From positions 248,001 through 312,000 of the forward strand of contig NZ_JAUTDO010000005.1 of the NCBI RefSeq assembly GCF_030646165.1: 64,000 bases of DNA, read 5' to 3'. A program made the position numbers and the translations under genes. Origin of the DNA: Conexibacter sp. CPCC 206217 (lineage in GTDB: Bacteria > Actinomycetota > Thermoleophilia > Solirubrobacterales > Solirubrobacteraceae). The notes under the pieces were generated by a model that saw nothing but the letters and a program-made list of their open reading frames with translations, was not told the DNA's origin and ran no database searches. Of the stretch, positions 16,506 through 28,170 are shown piece after piece (the stretch's first letter is position 1; every line of letters begins with the position of its first letter).

Positions 16506-17996
16506 ATGAGCCGCTCAGCACAGATCTGGACCTCGATCGTGACGAGCCTCGCGCTCTTCATGGTCACGCTCGACAACCTCGTCGTGACGACCGCGCTGCC
16601 GTCGATCCGCGTCGACCTCGATGCATCGCTGGCGTCGCTCGGCTGGACCGTCAACGCCTACACGCTCTCGTTCGCGGTGCTGCTGCTGCCGGCCGCCGCG
16701 CTCGGCGACCGGCTCGGGCGCCGGCGCGTCTTCAGCGCCGGCCTCGCACTCTTCACGCTCGCCTCGGCGGCCGCCGCGCTCGCGCCCGACGCAAGCGCGC
16801 TGATCGCCGCCCGCGCCGTCCAGGGCGCCGGTGCAGCCGCCGTCCTGCCGCTCTCGCTGACGCTCCTGTCGGAGGCGTTCCCCGCCGGCAAGCGCGGCCT
16901 CGCGCTCGGGATCTGGTCCGGCGTCAGCGGCCTCGGCGTCGCACTCGGCCCGCTCGCGGGCGGCGCGGTCGTGGAGGGCATCTCGTGGCACTGGATCTTC
17001 TGGCTCAACGTGCCGGTCGGGCTCGTGCTCGTGCCGCTCGCGATGCTGCGGCTGCGCGAGTCGCGCGGCGCCGCCCGCCGCCTCGACCTGCCGGGTCTCG
17101 GGCTCGCCGGACTCGGCCTCTTCGGCGTCGTCTTCGGGATCGTGCGGGCGGAGGCGCTCGGCTGGACCAGCGCCGCCGTGCTCGGGACGATGATCGCCGG
17201 CCTGCTGCTGCTGGCCGCGTTCGTGGCCTGGGAGCTGCGCACGCCGCAGCCGATGCTGCCGATGCGGTTCTTCAAGAGCCGCGCGTTCACCGCCACCAGC
17301 GGCGTCTCGCTGTCGATGTTCTTCGGCGTCTTCGGCTCGATCTTCCTGCTCGCGCAGTTCTTCCAGACGGCTCAGGGCTACTCGCCGCTGGAGGCCGGGC
17401 TGCGGACGCTGCCGTGGACGGGCACGACGATGCTGATCGCGCCGCTGGCGGGGATCCTGTCCGACAGGATCGGCTCGCGGCCGCTGATGGCGGCCGGCCT
17501 GGCGCTGCAGGCCGGCGCGCTGGCGTGGCTGGCCGCCGTCTCGACGCCGGACGTCGCCTACGCCTCGCTGCTGGTCCCGTTCGTGATGGCCGGCGCGGGC
17601 ATGGCGCTCGTCTTCGCCCCGGCGGCCAACGCGGTCCTCTCGTCGGTCCGCACGAGCGAGGCCGGCCAGGCCTCCGGCGCGACCAACACGATCCGCGAGA
17701 TCGGCGGCGCGCTCGGCGTATCCGTCCTCTCGACGGTCTTCGCCGGCGCCGGCTCCTACGCCTCGCCGCAGGCCTTCACCGACGGCCTCACCGCCGCCCT
17801 CTGGGTCGGCGCCGCCGTCCTGGCAGCCGGCGTCGTCGCGGCCCTCTTCGTCCCCGGCCACCGCAGCCAGGTCGCCGCCGCGGAGCGGATCGCGATCGAG
17901 GACCGCGAGGAGCTGGAGCAGGCCGAGGCGGCGCGGGCAAGCGGCGGTGCGCCGACGCCGGCCGGCGCGACTCCCGCCGGACCCGTGCTCGCCTGA
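16506..17996 (+). CDS. MFS drug-efflux transporter, DHA2 (14-helix) type
   Basis: The 496-residue product has the DHA2 signatures: LFMVTLDNLVVTTALPSIRVD in helix 1 (motif D1 region), GDRLGRRRVFSAGL (motif A), AARAVQGAGAAAVLPLSLTL (motif B) and LGVALGPLAGGAVVEGISWHW (motif C), with about 14 hydrophobic segments. It should export a hydrophobic or cationic compound by proton antiport. GGGAG 7 bases before ATG 16506 fixes the start. The C-terminus is a 45-residue Ala/Glu-rich cytoplasmic tail. It follows tetR by 82 bases and is probably its target. Confidence 0.93.
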   Translation: MSRSAQIWTSIVTSLALFMVTLDNLVVTTALPSIRVDLDASLASLGWTVNAYTLSFAVLLLPAAALGDRLGRRRVFSAGLALFTLASAAAALAPDASALIAARAVQGAGAAAVLPLSLTLLSEAFPAGKRGLALGIWSGVSGLGVALGPLAGGAVVEGISWHWIFWLNVPVGLVLVPLAMLRLRESRGAARRLDLPGLGLAGLGLFGVVFGIVRAEALGWTSAAVLGTMIAGLLLLAAFVAWELRTPQPMLPMRFFKSRAFTATSGVSLSMFFGVFGSIFLLAQFFQTAQGYSPLEAGLRTLPWTGTTMLIAPLAGILSDRIGSRPLMAAGLALQAGALAWLAAVSTPDVAYASLLVPFVMAGAGMALVFAPAANAVLSSVRTSEAGQASGATNTIREIGGALGVSVLSTVFAGAGSYASPQAFTDGLTAALWVGAAVLAAGVVAALFVPGHRSQVAAAERIAIEDREELEQAEAARASGGAPTPAGATPAGPVLA

Positions 17997-18057
17997 GCAG
18001 GCCAGCGTCGAAACGGCGTGCGGGGCGGGCCGGCGCCCGTCCCGCACGCGCAGTTCT

Positions 18058-19619
18058 TCAGCTGCGCGTGACCGTCAGCGGGGCGCCGAAGGCGCGGGCG
18101 AAGAGGTCGCCCTGGCGCTCGGCGCCCCATTCGGCGACGACGGTGTCGCCCTCGGCGTCGAGTTCGAGGACGACGCCGCCGCCGGCGTCTTCGGCGCGGC
18201 GCAGGCGGGCGGTGTGGACGACCTGGTCGCGGTTGCGCTCGAGCTGCTCGGCGATCCGCAGCAGCGCGGCGCCGCGCAGCAGCAGCTCCTCGTCGCCCGG
18301 CTCGCACAGCGCCGCGGCCGCGCCGAGCTGGGGCGACCCCTTGCGGTGGTAGCGCGCCATCAGGGCGATCAGCGCGACCTCGCGCGGTGTGAAGCCGGGC
18401 AGGCCGGAGCCGAGGATCAGGTAGCTGGAGTGCTTGTGGTGGTCGTCGTAGTCGACCGCCATGCCGACGTCGTGCAGCAGCGCGGCCGCCTCGACCAGCT
18501 CCGGCTCGCCGGGGGCCGGCAGACCCGCGCCCGGCAGCGCGTCGACGAGCTGGTCCGCCAGCTCGGCGATGTGCTCGGCGTGGACGAGGTCGACGCCGTG
18601 CTGGCGCGCGAGATTGATCACGCTCGCTCTGCGCACGTCGGGCACGATCGGCGGATCCTCGGGCGCCAGTTGGCCGGCGAGGAAGATCCCCTCGCGCAGG
18701 CCGGCCTCGATCACCTCGATGCCCGGCGCACCGGTCGCCTCCAGCACCGCCCGCAGCACGATCGCGCCGCCGAGGATCACCTCGGCGCGGCCGCGCTTGA
18801 TGCCCGGCACGCGCTCGCGGTCCTCCGGCGCGCGCTCCGCCAACTGCGCGATCAGCTCGTCGAGCGCGGCCGGCGTCAGGACGAAGCCCTGGACGCTGTC
18901 GAGCGGCAGCTCCTGCGCGCGGATCGCGGCCGCGGCGAGGTTGCGCAGCGCGCCGCCGATCCCGACGAGGTGCTCGCGCCCGGCCGTCGCGACCCACGGC
19001 TCGCTCCTCAGCTGTGTCAGCGCGTGCTCGCGCAGCGCCGCCATCTCGGCCGGGTCGGCGGGGCCGTCCACATGCTTCAGGAAGCGCTCGGTCGTGCGGA
19101 CCGCGCCGAGCTGCCACGAGACGCACTCGATCGCCTGGCGCGCCTCGACGGCCACCAGCTCCATCGAGCCGCCGCCGATGTCGAGCACGATGCCGTCCTG
19201 CAGCGCCGTCGAGTTGGCCGCGGCGACGTAGGAGAACCACGCCTCGTCACGCTGCGACAGGATCCTGATCGGCAGGCCCGTGGCGCGCCGCGCGCGCTGG
19301 ACGAACTCCTCGCCGTTGGGCGCGTCGCGGATCGCGCTCGTGCCGACGGCCTCTATCTGGTCGGTTCTGATCCCGTTCGTCGCGCAGAAGGCGGCGAAGA
19401 CGCGCAGCGTCTCCAGCGCGTGCGCCATCCGCTGCGGCGCCAGCTCGCCGTCGGGCCCGAGGTCGCCGCCGAGCCGGACCATCTCCGACAGCTCGTCGGT
19501 GCGCTTCCACCAGCCGCTCTCGCCGACCGAGAAGACCACAAGCCTGAAGCTGTTGGAGCCGAGGTCGATCACGGCCGTGCGCCGCACGACACCGCGCGCG
19601 CCCTCTCGCGGCGAGGCGA

Positions 19620-19623
<4 letters not shown>
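18058..19623 (-). CDS. ppx: Exopolyphosphatase, Ppx/GppA family with HD-type C-terminal domain
   Basis: The 521-residue product has the ASKHA-fold Ppx/GppA core: AVIDLGSNSFRLVVFSVG (phosphate 1, about residues 17-34), VGTSAIRDAPNGEEF, VLDIGGGSMELVAVEARQ (phosphate 2) and the RAEVILGGAIVL region. After about residue 320 comes an HD-like domain, with AALLHDVGMAVDYDDHHKHS and ARYHRKGSP, as in long GppA-type enzymes. It releases phosphate from polyphosphate and may also act on pppGpp. GTG at 19623 overlaps the ppk1 stop by 4 bases (GTGA), so synthesis and degradation enzymes are translationally coupled. Confidence 0.92.
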
Positions 19624-22265
<2,642 letters not shown>

Positions 22266-22334
22266 GGCAACGATTGTGGGCGTTGCGCGCCCGGCTCCTG
22301 TTATCGGCGTGTGAACGAGTTGTCGCCAGTCAGC

Positions 22335-22514
22335 CTATCTGTCGCGGTGCAGCACGGACTTCAGCTTGTCGGCGGCTTCGTCCACCTTCTCCTTGATGCC
22401 GCCCTCGGCCTTGTCGACGCGGCCCTCGTTCTTCAGGTCGTCGTCGCCGGTCAGCTCGCCGGCAGCCTTCTTGACGCTGCCCTTCGTCTTGTCGATCGAT
22501 CCGTCGTCGGCCAT
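22335..22514 (-). CDS. csbD: CsbD-like stress protein
   Basis: This 59-residue hydrophilic protein reads MADDGSIDKTKGSVKKAAGE and then LTGDDDLKNEGRVDKAEGG, the classic CsbD pattern, ending in DKLKSVLHRDR. CsbD proteins are small, abundant and induced by general stress (sigma-B regulon in Bacillus) with unknown molecular action. A perfect GGAGGAG site 5 bases before the ATG predicts strong translation. It is the gene immediately upstream of ppk1 on the same strand (69 bases) and is divergent from the sigma factor gene, which ties polyphosphate metabolism to a stress programme. Confidence 0.93.
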   Translation of the reverse strand: MADDGSIDKTKGSVKKAAGELTGDDDLKNEGRVDKAEGGIKEKVDEAADKLKSVLHRDR

Positions 22515-22642
22515 TTCGCTCCTCCTTAGGTACGTGTGGATCCTGTGGAGAGTGGCCTGCCCGTTGAGGCCTGCAACTACGCGCGCTCAGCGCCCCGAAC
22601 TGTGAGAGAGCACACACAAGTGCCGCACGGGGCTCAAAGTGG

Positions 22643-22694
22643 TTGACGAAGCAATGATCCCGACGTACAATACCTAGCGTAACAGTAGGTATTG
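22643..22694 (+). promoter_or_regulatory. Sigma-gene promoter with perfect palindrome at the start site
   Basis: TTGACG (22643-22648) and TACAAT (22666-22671) are spaced exactly 17 bases, the best sigma-70-type promoter in the window. CAATACCTA (22668-22676) and TAGGTATTG (22686-22694) form a perfect 9-bp inverted repeat with a 9-base spacer that begins inside the -10 element and covers the expected start site. It could be a repressor operator or a hairpin at the 5' end of the mRNA. Confidence 0.85.
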
Positions 22695-22725
22695 AAAGGA
22701 CCCCGAGACGAATACGAAGGTTGAC

Positions 22726-23586
22726 ATGAAGACGTCCGGAACTGCACAGCACGAAACCCACGACACCACGTTCGACCCGCTCCAGCTGCTCATGCGCGAG
22801 GCGCGCAACTGGCCGCTGCTGACGCCGGCCGAGGAGATCGAGCTCGCGAGACGCATCGAGCGCGGCGACCTCTCGGCGAAGGAGCGGATGGTCAACTCCA
22901 ACCTGCGCCTCGTGATGTCGATCGCCCGCCACTATCAGGGCCAGGGGCTCGGCATGGGCGATCTCGTGCAGGAGGGGACGCTCGGGCTCATCCGCGCGGT
23001 CGAGAAGTTCGACTGGCGCAAGGGCTTCCGCTTCTCCACCTATGCGACGCTCTGGATCCGCCAGTCGATCCAGCGCGGCCTCGAGAACACCGGGCGCACG
23101 ATCCGCCTCCCCGTCCACGTCGGCCAGCGTGCCCGCAAGGTCGCACGCGTGCGCCGCGAGCTGACGGCGAGATTCGGTCGCGACGCGACGGACGAGGAGA
23201 TCGCGGAGGTCGCGAGACTCCCGCTCGAGCAGGTCATCGAGGCCGGCAGAGCCGACCGCGAGCCGACCAGCCTCGACGCACCCGTCGGCGAGGACGGCGA
23301 CACCGCCCTCGGAGCGCTGATCAAGACCGACACGCCCGAGCCGGACGAGGAAGTCGCCGACACGCTCCGCCACGAGACGGTGCAGAAGGCGATCGAAGAG
23401 CTGCCCGACAACGAGAAGACCGTCATCCACCTCCGCTTCGGCACCGCCGGCGAGCCGCCGCAGACGCTGACGCAGATCGGCAGACGCCTCGGCGTCAGCT
23501 CCTCGCGCGCACGCGAGATCGAGGAGCAGGCCCTGCGCCGCCTCTCTCGCGAGGCCTCGCTGTCCGCGCTGCGCGAAGCCGCGTAG
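22726..23586 (+). CDS. RNA polymerase sigma-70 family factor, group 2 (RpoD/SigB-like)
   Basis: The 286-residue protein has region 1.2 (FDPLQLLMREARNWPLLTPA, residues 17-36), region 2 (about 54-123, with GMGDLVQEGTLGLIRAVEKF and STYATLWIRQSIQRGL), region 3 (about 133-205) and region 4 (about 217-272). It lacks the long acidic region 1.1 of a primary sigma factor, so it is a group 2 alternative or accessory sigma factor. In region 4.2 the usual RVRQIE reads RAREIE (SSSRAREIEEQALRRL), which may shift -35 recognition. The start follows an AAGG element. It stands divergent to csbD-ppk1-ppx and may control that locus or be autoregulated through its palindrome. Confidence 0.93.
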   Translation: MKTSGTAQHETHDTTFDPLQLLMREARNWPLLTPAEEIELARRIERGDLSAKERMVNSNLRLVMSIARHYQGQGLGMGDLVQEGTLGLIRAVEKFDWRKGFRFSTYATLWIRQSIQRGLENTGRTIRLPVHVGQRARKVARVRRELTARFGRDATDEEIAEVARLPLEQVIEAGRADREPTSLDAPVGEDGDTALGALIKTDTPEPDEEVADTLRHETVQKAIEELPDNEKTVIHLRFGTAGEPPQTLTQIGRRLGVSSSRAREIEEQALRRLSREASLSALREAA

Positions 23587-23658
23587 TGCCACCAGCCTGC
23601 AAGACCACCACCACGACCGACCCCCCGGACCACTCCTCTCCCAGCCCCCCCGCAGCAC

Positions 23659-23686
23659 CGCGACCGCGCTCCACGAAGCGCGGTCG
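23659..23686 (+). terminator. Hairpin terminator after the sigma gene
   Basis: GCGACCGCGCT (23659-23669) pairs perfectly with AGCGCGGTCGC (23676-23686) around a 6-base loop, 73 bases past the sigma stop. No T tract follows, as is common in very GC-rich genomes. The rest of the 306-base gap up to 23892 holds only the short frame at 23712-23840. Confidence 0.65.
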
Positions 23687-23711
23687 CGCTCGTTGAGGGC
23701 ATGATCCGGTG

Positions 23712-23840
23712 ATGTCGTCCGAGGTCACCGTCCTCGTCGAGCCGTACGACACGCCCGACGGCGAGTTGCTGCGCGCCGAGATGGTCGCCGCCCAGGTCGG
23801 CGCAGCCAACTCGGTCTGCTTCGCGCGCGGACTGGGCTGA
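23712..23840 (+). pseudogene. Possible N-terminal remnant of a GNAT acetyltransferase
   Basis: A 42-residue frame reads MSSEVTVLVEPYDTPDGELL then RAEMVAAQVGAANSVCFARG and stops. The opening resembles the first strand and helix of GNAT enzymes (RPYDxPD ... L ... EM), after which no GNAT core follows in any frame. It may be a truncated gene or a chance open frame. Confidence 0.3.
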
Positions 23841-23892
23841 GCAGCGGCGCTTTCGGTACCGCGGCGGTTCGGAAGCTGCCGGTGGGCGCCGC

Positions 23893-25560
23893 TCAGGCCG
23901 CGCCGGCCGGTTCTGGCAGCTGCGGGAGCGGCTCCGGTCTTGCCTCGCTCGACGCCCCGACGATCGCGCCGCCGGGGCAGCTCTCGCAGCGGACCTCGCG
24001 GCGCGGGTCGCGGATGCCGGCGAGCGAGACGAGGCCGCCGAGGATCGCGAGCGCGCCGGCGAGGCCGACGGCGACGTGGAAGCCGCTCAGCGAGGCGTCG
24101 GCGAGCGCCGTCTCGACCGTCGCGCGCTCGGCCGCCGGGGTCCCGGGCGCGCGGTCGGTCAGCCGCAGCTTGCGCGCTCTGTCGACGGCGACCTGCGCGG
24201 ACGGCGACAGCGGCGGATGCGACGCCAGCTCGGAGTCGAGCTTGTCGCTCGCGGCCGCGGCGACGGCGGCGCTCGCGATCGCGATCGCGACGAGCCCGGC
24301 CACGCGCGCGACCGCGTTGTTGACGCCTGACGCGATGCCCGCGTGCTCGACGCCGGCCGAGCCCAGCACGGTCGCGGTCAGCGGCGCGACCGTCATCGAC
24401 AGGCCGAGGCCGAACAGCAGGATCCCCGGCAGCACCTCGGTCAGGTAGTCGGGCGTCGTGGTGACGCGCAGCAGCAACAGCAGCCCGGCGCCTGCGACGA
24501 GCGGTCCGTAGCCCATGAAGCGGCGCGGCCCATATCTGTCGGCGAGCGCGCCGAAGCGCTTGGAGAGCGTGAACATGATCAGCGTCACGGGCAGCATCGC
24601 GGCGCCCGCGGCGACCGGCGAGAAGCCGCCCACCTGCTGCAGGAACAGCACGAGGAAGAGCGACATGATGCTGAGGCCGGCGTAGAGCGAGAAGGTCGCG
24701 AGGTTGCCGACGGAGAAGTTGCGCGTGCGGAACATCGACAGCGGCAGCATCGGCGCCCGCGCGCGTCCCTCCCACCAGACGAACGCCGCCAGCAGCGCGA
24801 GGCCGGCGAGCAGCGGGATCGCGACGCGCGGGTCAGACCAGCCGTACGTCGGCTGCTCGGTCAGCGCGAAGACCGGGCCCGCGAGCCCGAGCGCGCACAG
24901 CGCGGCGCCGAGCCAGTCGATCGGGACGCCCGGCTCGCGGTGGCCCTCCGGCGCATGTCTCAGCAGCCACAGCGTCACCAGCACCGGCACGACGTTGATC
25001 GCGAAGATCCAGCGCCACGAGACGACCTCCAGCAGCAGGCCGCCGCCGAGCGGGCCGATCACGGTCGCGATCCCCGTCCAGGCGGTCCAGCTGCCGATCG
25101 CGGCGCCGCGCTCGGACTCCGGGAACGTGTCCATGATCAGCGCGAGCGTGCTCGGCACCAGCAGCGCGCCGGCGATCCCCTGCAGGGCGCGGGCGAAGAT
25201 CAGCAGCTCGGTCGTCGGGGCGACCGCGCATATCAGCGAGCAGACTCCGAAGCCCGCGACGCCGACGGCGAACACGCGGCGGCGCCCGAGCAGATCGCCG
25301 AGCGAGCCGCCGAGCAGGATCAGCGAGCCGAGCGTCAGCAGGTACGCCTCGACGATCCAGGTCTGCGCCGAGAGGCCGCTGTCGAGGCCCGTGGCGATCG
25401 CCGGCAGCGCGACGTTGACGACCGTGCCGTCGAGGAACACGACGGCGGAGCCGAGGATGCAGGCCATCAGGGTCCAGCGCTTCGCCGCCGCCGAGATCGG
25501 CGCCGCGTCGCCGGGGCCGGGGGCGGCTGCTGACGCGCCAACACTCGCTTCGCTGCTCAC
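23893..25560 (-). CDS. MFS drug-efflux transporter, EmrB/QacA (14-helix) type
   Basis: The 555-residue product shows SAVVFLDGTVVNVALPAIAT in helix 1 (motif D1), GDLLGRRRVFAVGVAG (motif A), ARALQGIAGALLVPSTLALI (motif B) and ATVIGPLGGGLLLEVVSWRW (motif C). It should pump out drugs or metabolites using the proton gradient. The C-terminal tail contains CESCPGG, an odd CxxC near the end. GTG at 25560 is chosen because TACCGT (25567-25572, minus strand) lies 6 bases upstream, the leaderless pattern; extending further upstream gives an Arg-rich leader. No adjacent regulator gene is seen. Confidence 0.92.
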   Translation of the reverse strand: MSSEASVGASAAAPGPGDAAPISAAAKRWTLMACILGSAVVFLDGTVVNVALPAIATGLDSGLSAQTWIVEAYLLTLGSLILLGGSLGDLLGRRRVFAVGVAGFGVCSLICAVAPTTELLIFARALQGIAGALLVPSTLALIMDTFPESERGAAIGSWTAWTGIATVIGPLGGGLLLEVVSWRWIFAINVVPVLVTLWLLRHAPEGHREPGVPIDWLGAALCALGLAGPVFALTEQPTYGWSDPRVAIPLLAGLALLAAFVWWEGRARAPMLPLSMFRTRNFSVGNLATFSLYAGLSIMSLFLVLFLQQVGGFSPVAAGAAMLPVTLIMFTLSKRFGALADRYGPRRFMGYGPLVAGAGLLLLLRVTTTPDYLTEVLPGILLFGLGLSMTVAPLTATVLGSAGVEHAGIASGVNNAVARVAGLVAIAIASAAVAAAASDKLDSELASHPPLSPSAQVAVDRARKLRLTDRAPGTPAAERATVETALADASLSGFHVAVGLAGALAILGGLVSLAGIRDPRREVRCESCPGGAIVGASSEARPEPLPQLPEPAGAA

Positions 25561-25693
25561 CGGGTCACGGTAGCGCCATGCCACACGGGGCGGGCGACGT
25601 TGCGCACACCGGGCGGCCCGGCGACGCTCCAATGCGTCACAAGTTCGCATTCGTGACGAAACCATTGCGCGGTTCTGCCGTTGATAGAGATAG

Positions 25694-26560
25694 ATGCAAA
25701 GAGGCTTTGTCGATCTTCACGTCCACCTGCTGCCAGGCGTCGACGACGGTCCCCGCGACCTCGACGCGACGCTGGAGCTGGCCGGGCTCGAGGTCGCGGA
25801 CGGGATCGTGACCGCGACCGCGACCCCGCACGTCGCGTCGCTCGACGTCGCGGAGATCCCCGCGCGCGTCGCGGAGGTCAACGCGGCGCTGCGCGACGCG
25901 GGCATCCCGCTGACGGTCGAGGGCGGGGGAGAGCTGGCCGCGCGCGGCGCGGCGCGGCTGTCCGCCGACGAGCTGGAGCTGATCGCCCACGGCCCGGCCG
26001 GCGCGCGCTGGATCCTGCTGGAGGCGCCGCTGGACGGCTCGATCGCGATATTGCACAGCGCCGCCGACACGCTGCGCGACGCCGGCTACGGCGTCGTGCT
26101 CGCACATCCCGAGCGCTGCCATCCGCTGTTCGAGCGGGAGATGCAGGGGCTGCGGCGCGAGCTGGAGCTCGGCTCGCTCGCGCAGGTCAGCTCCTCCTCG
26201 CTGCTGGGGCTGCACGGGATAAGAGCGCGCCGCAACGCCGTGCGCCTGCTCGCGGGCGGCCACGCGGGGCTGATGGCGTCCGACGCGCACGGCCGTCGCC
26301 GGCCGCCGTCGATGACGGCCGCGCTGGCCGCCGCGTGCGAGCTGGGACTGGATCCGCTGGAGGCGCGCGCGCTGTGCGCCGAGCGTCCGCGCGCGCTGCT
26401 GATCGAGGGGCTGTGCCCGTGCGGTCAGGCGTCCGACGGCGCCGCGCCCGCGAACGGCGCCGCCCCCGATGCCGGCGGCGGCTACGTCGCCGGCAGGGAC
26501 GTGTCGGTCGTGCGCAGGGTCGCGCCGGGCGCTGCGGCGCCGTCGCTGACGTCGCGCTGA
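25694..26560 (+). CDS. PHP-domain phosphatase, CpsB/CapC (YwqE)-like
   Basis: The 288-residue product carries the PHP metal-binding motifs: FVDLHVHLLPGVDDGPRD (His9, His11), ATATPHV, a glutamate in VEGGGEL, VVLAHPERC, and MASDAHGRRRPP near residue 200. This arrangement matches the manganese-dependent tyrosine phosphatases of the CpsB/CapC type that dephosphorylate the bacterial tyrosine kinase controlling capsule and exopolysaccharide assembly. It lies beside an O-antigen-ligase-like gene and a glycan cluster, which fits, though no tyrosine kinase is in view. Its last 79 bases overlap the end of the convergent gene. An inverted repeat CGTCAC (25635-25640) / GTGACG (25653-25658) lies upstream. 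Confidence 0.87.
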   Translation: MQRGFVDLHVHLLPGVDDGPRDLDATLELAGLEVADGIVTATATPHVASLDVAEIPARVAEVNAALRDAGIPLTVEGGGELAARGAARLSADELELIAHGPAGARWILLEAPLDGSIAILHSAADTLRDAGYGVVLAHPERCHPLFEREMQGLRRELELGSLAQVSSSSLLGLHGIRARRNAVRLLAGGHAGLMASDAHGRRRPPSMTAALAAACELGLDPLEARALCAERPRALLIEGLCPCGQASDGAAPANGAAPDAGGGYVAGRDVSVVRRVAPGAAAPSLTSR

Positions 26561-28080
26561 TCCGCCGCGCCGGCGCTCGCGCCCGCGCGGCGTCTTCTCA
26601 GCACCGGCACCGTCTGCGCCGCCAGCGCGGTCCCGATCCCCAGCAGCGCCCACGTCAGCGGGTCCTCCAGGAACGCGGCGTACAGCAGCGTGTGGACGAT
26701 CAGCGCGACGAAGGCGGCGGCGACGAACGCGCGCTGCGGGGTCGTCGCGGCACCGCGCAGCAGGCGCGCGAAGGCCGCCGCCAGCAGCGCCAGGTAGGCG
26801 AGCACGCCGACGATCCCCTGCTCGGAGGCGACCGTGATCGGGATCGTGTGCGAGGTCGCGGCCGCGTCGCCGCCCTCGCGCCCATGGCTGGAGCGGTACT
26901 CGACCTCGAACGCGCCGGAGCCGAAGCCCTGCAGCGGCCGGTCGACGAACAGGCTGCCGCCGCTGGTGACGAGGCCGGAGCGGCCGCTGGTGGAGGCGTC
27001 GAGGTTGTCGAGGTCGACGCCGAACGTGCTCGGCGAGGCGAGCACGGCGGCGCCCGCGACGACCACGACGACGAGCACCGGCAGCAGCGTCCGCCGTACG
27101 CCCCACTGCAGCACCGCGAGCGTCGCGAGGCCGACCAGCAGCGCCAGCAGGCTCGACTGCGACAGCGTCAGCACGAGCCCCGCCCACAGCGCCGCGAGCA
27201 CGACCGAGCCGCCGATCAGCAGCTCTCTGCGGCGCGCGTGCAGCATCGTGGCGGCGACCGCGAGCATCGCGACGACGAGGAAGCGGCCGTAGATGTTGGG
27301 GTCGAAGAAGACCGAGTTGGTGCGGAAGTAGGTGTGCAGCTCGTTGGAGGCGATCAGCTTCGGGTTGAGGAAGATGTGCTTGGTCGCGTACTCGACGTAG
27401 CCGATCCCGGAGAAGACGAGCGCGAGCCCGACGAGCACGCCGAAGCACCAGCGCAGCAGCCGCGGCGTCCACTCGATCTGCGCCAGCAACACGAACAGCA
27501 GCGCGAACGGGACGTAGAAGAACGCGATCTGCTGCAGCGCCTTCTCGAAGTCGGCCGAGTAGGTCGCCTGCACGCCGTAGAGCACGACGAACAGCGCCAG
27601 CAGCCGCTCCAGCCAGCCGGGCTCCCACGTGCGCGCGGGCTGCGGCGCCTCGGGGTCGGCGCGCAGTGCGGGCACGACGAAGGCGAGCGCGCCGGCGGCG
27701 ACGACGAGGTAGAGCGGCACGAGCAGGTTGGAGGTCGTGCCGCCGACCTCCAGCGGGATCCGGAACGGCAGCGCCGCGACGGCGAGCACCGGCAGCAGCA
27801 GCGGCTTGCGCGCCATCAGCGCGGCCAGCAGCGAGAGCGCGCCGAGGCCGACCACGGCCGCGACCAGCGCCGGGCCGGCATGGTCGCGCACGACCTCCAA
27901 CTGCGGCGAGTCCCAGATGTCGGAGACGAGCAGCACGGGCGCCAGCAGCAACGCGCCGGCCATCGCGAGCGCGCGCGTGCGGACGGAGCGCGCGACGAGT
28001 GCGCACGCTACGAGCAGGACGGCTGCGACGGCGCCGGCCTCGGGCGCCGGACCCGCCAGCGCGAAGGGGACCGCGAGCAT
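26482..28080 (-). CDS. O-antigen ligase/polymerase-like membrane protein (Wzy/WaaL type)
   Basis: The 532-residue protein has about a dozen hydrophobic segments and a large loop between the later helices with QGFGSGAFEVEYRSSHGREG and TSHTIPITVASEQGIVG. A loop ending in an H-T/S-x-x-L/I-x-x-x-x-E-x-G element is the signature of Wzy_C-type polymerases and O-antigen ligases, which join lipid-linked glycans on the outer face of the membrane. The ATG at 28080 has TAGACT (28091-28096, minus strand) 10 bases upstream. Its 3' end overlaps the PHP phosphatase gene on the other strand by 79 bases. Confidence 0.82.
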   Translation of the reverse strand: MLAVPFALAGPAPEAGAVAAVLLVACALVARSVRTRALAMAGALLLAPVLLVSDIWDSPQLEVVRDHAGPALVAAVVGLGALSLLAALMARKPLLLPVLAVAALPFRIPLEVGGTTSNLLVPLYLVVAAGALAFVVPALRADPEAPQPARTWEPGWLERLLALFVVLYGVQATYSADFEKALQQIAFFYVPFALLFVLLAQIEWTPRLLRWCFGVLVGLALVFSGIGYVEYATKHIFLNPKLIASNELHTYFRTNSVFFDPNIYGRFLVVAMLAVAATMLHARRRELLIGGSVVLAALWAGLVLTLSQSSLLALLVGLATLAVLQWGVRRTLLPVLVVVVVAGAAVLASPSTFGVDLDNLDASTSGRSGLVTSGGSLFVDRPLQGFGSGAFEVEYRSSHGREGGDAAATSHTIPITVASEQGIVGVLAYLALLAAAFARLLRGAATTPQRAFVAAAFVALIVHTLLYAAFLEDPLTWALLGIGTALAAQTVPVLRRRRAGASAGAADQRDVSDGAAAPGATLRTTDTSLPAT

Positions 28081-28170
28081 GGGGCGCCGGAGTCTAGAGG
28101 TCCGCGCAGCGCCGGCCTGCACGCGAGCGTGCGGTCGACGCGCCTCCCGATCCTCTAGCCTGTCCTGTTC

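Noticed and set aside
18058..18200. Ppx tail as part of the MFS gene operon
   Set aside because: The two genes are convergent (17996 and 18058), so they are not co-transcribed.
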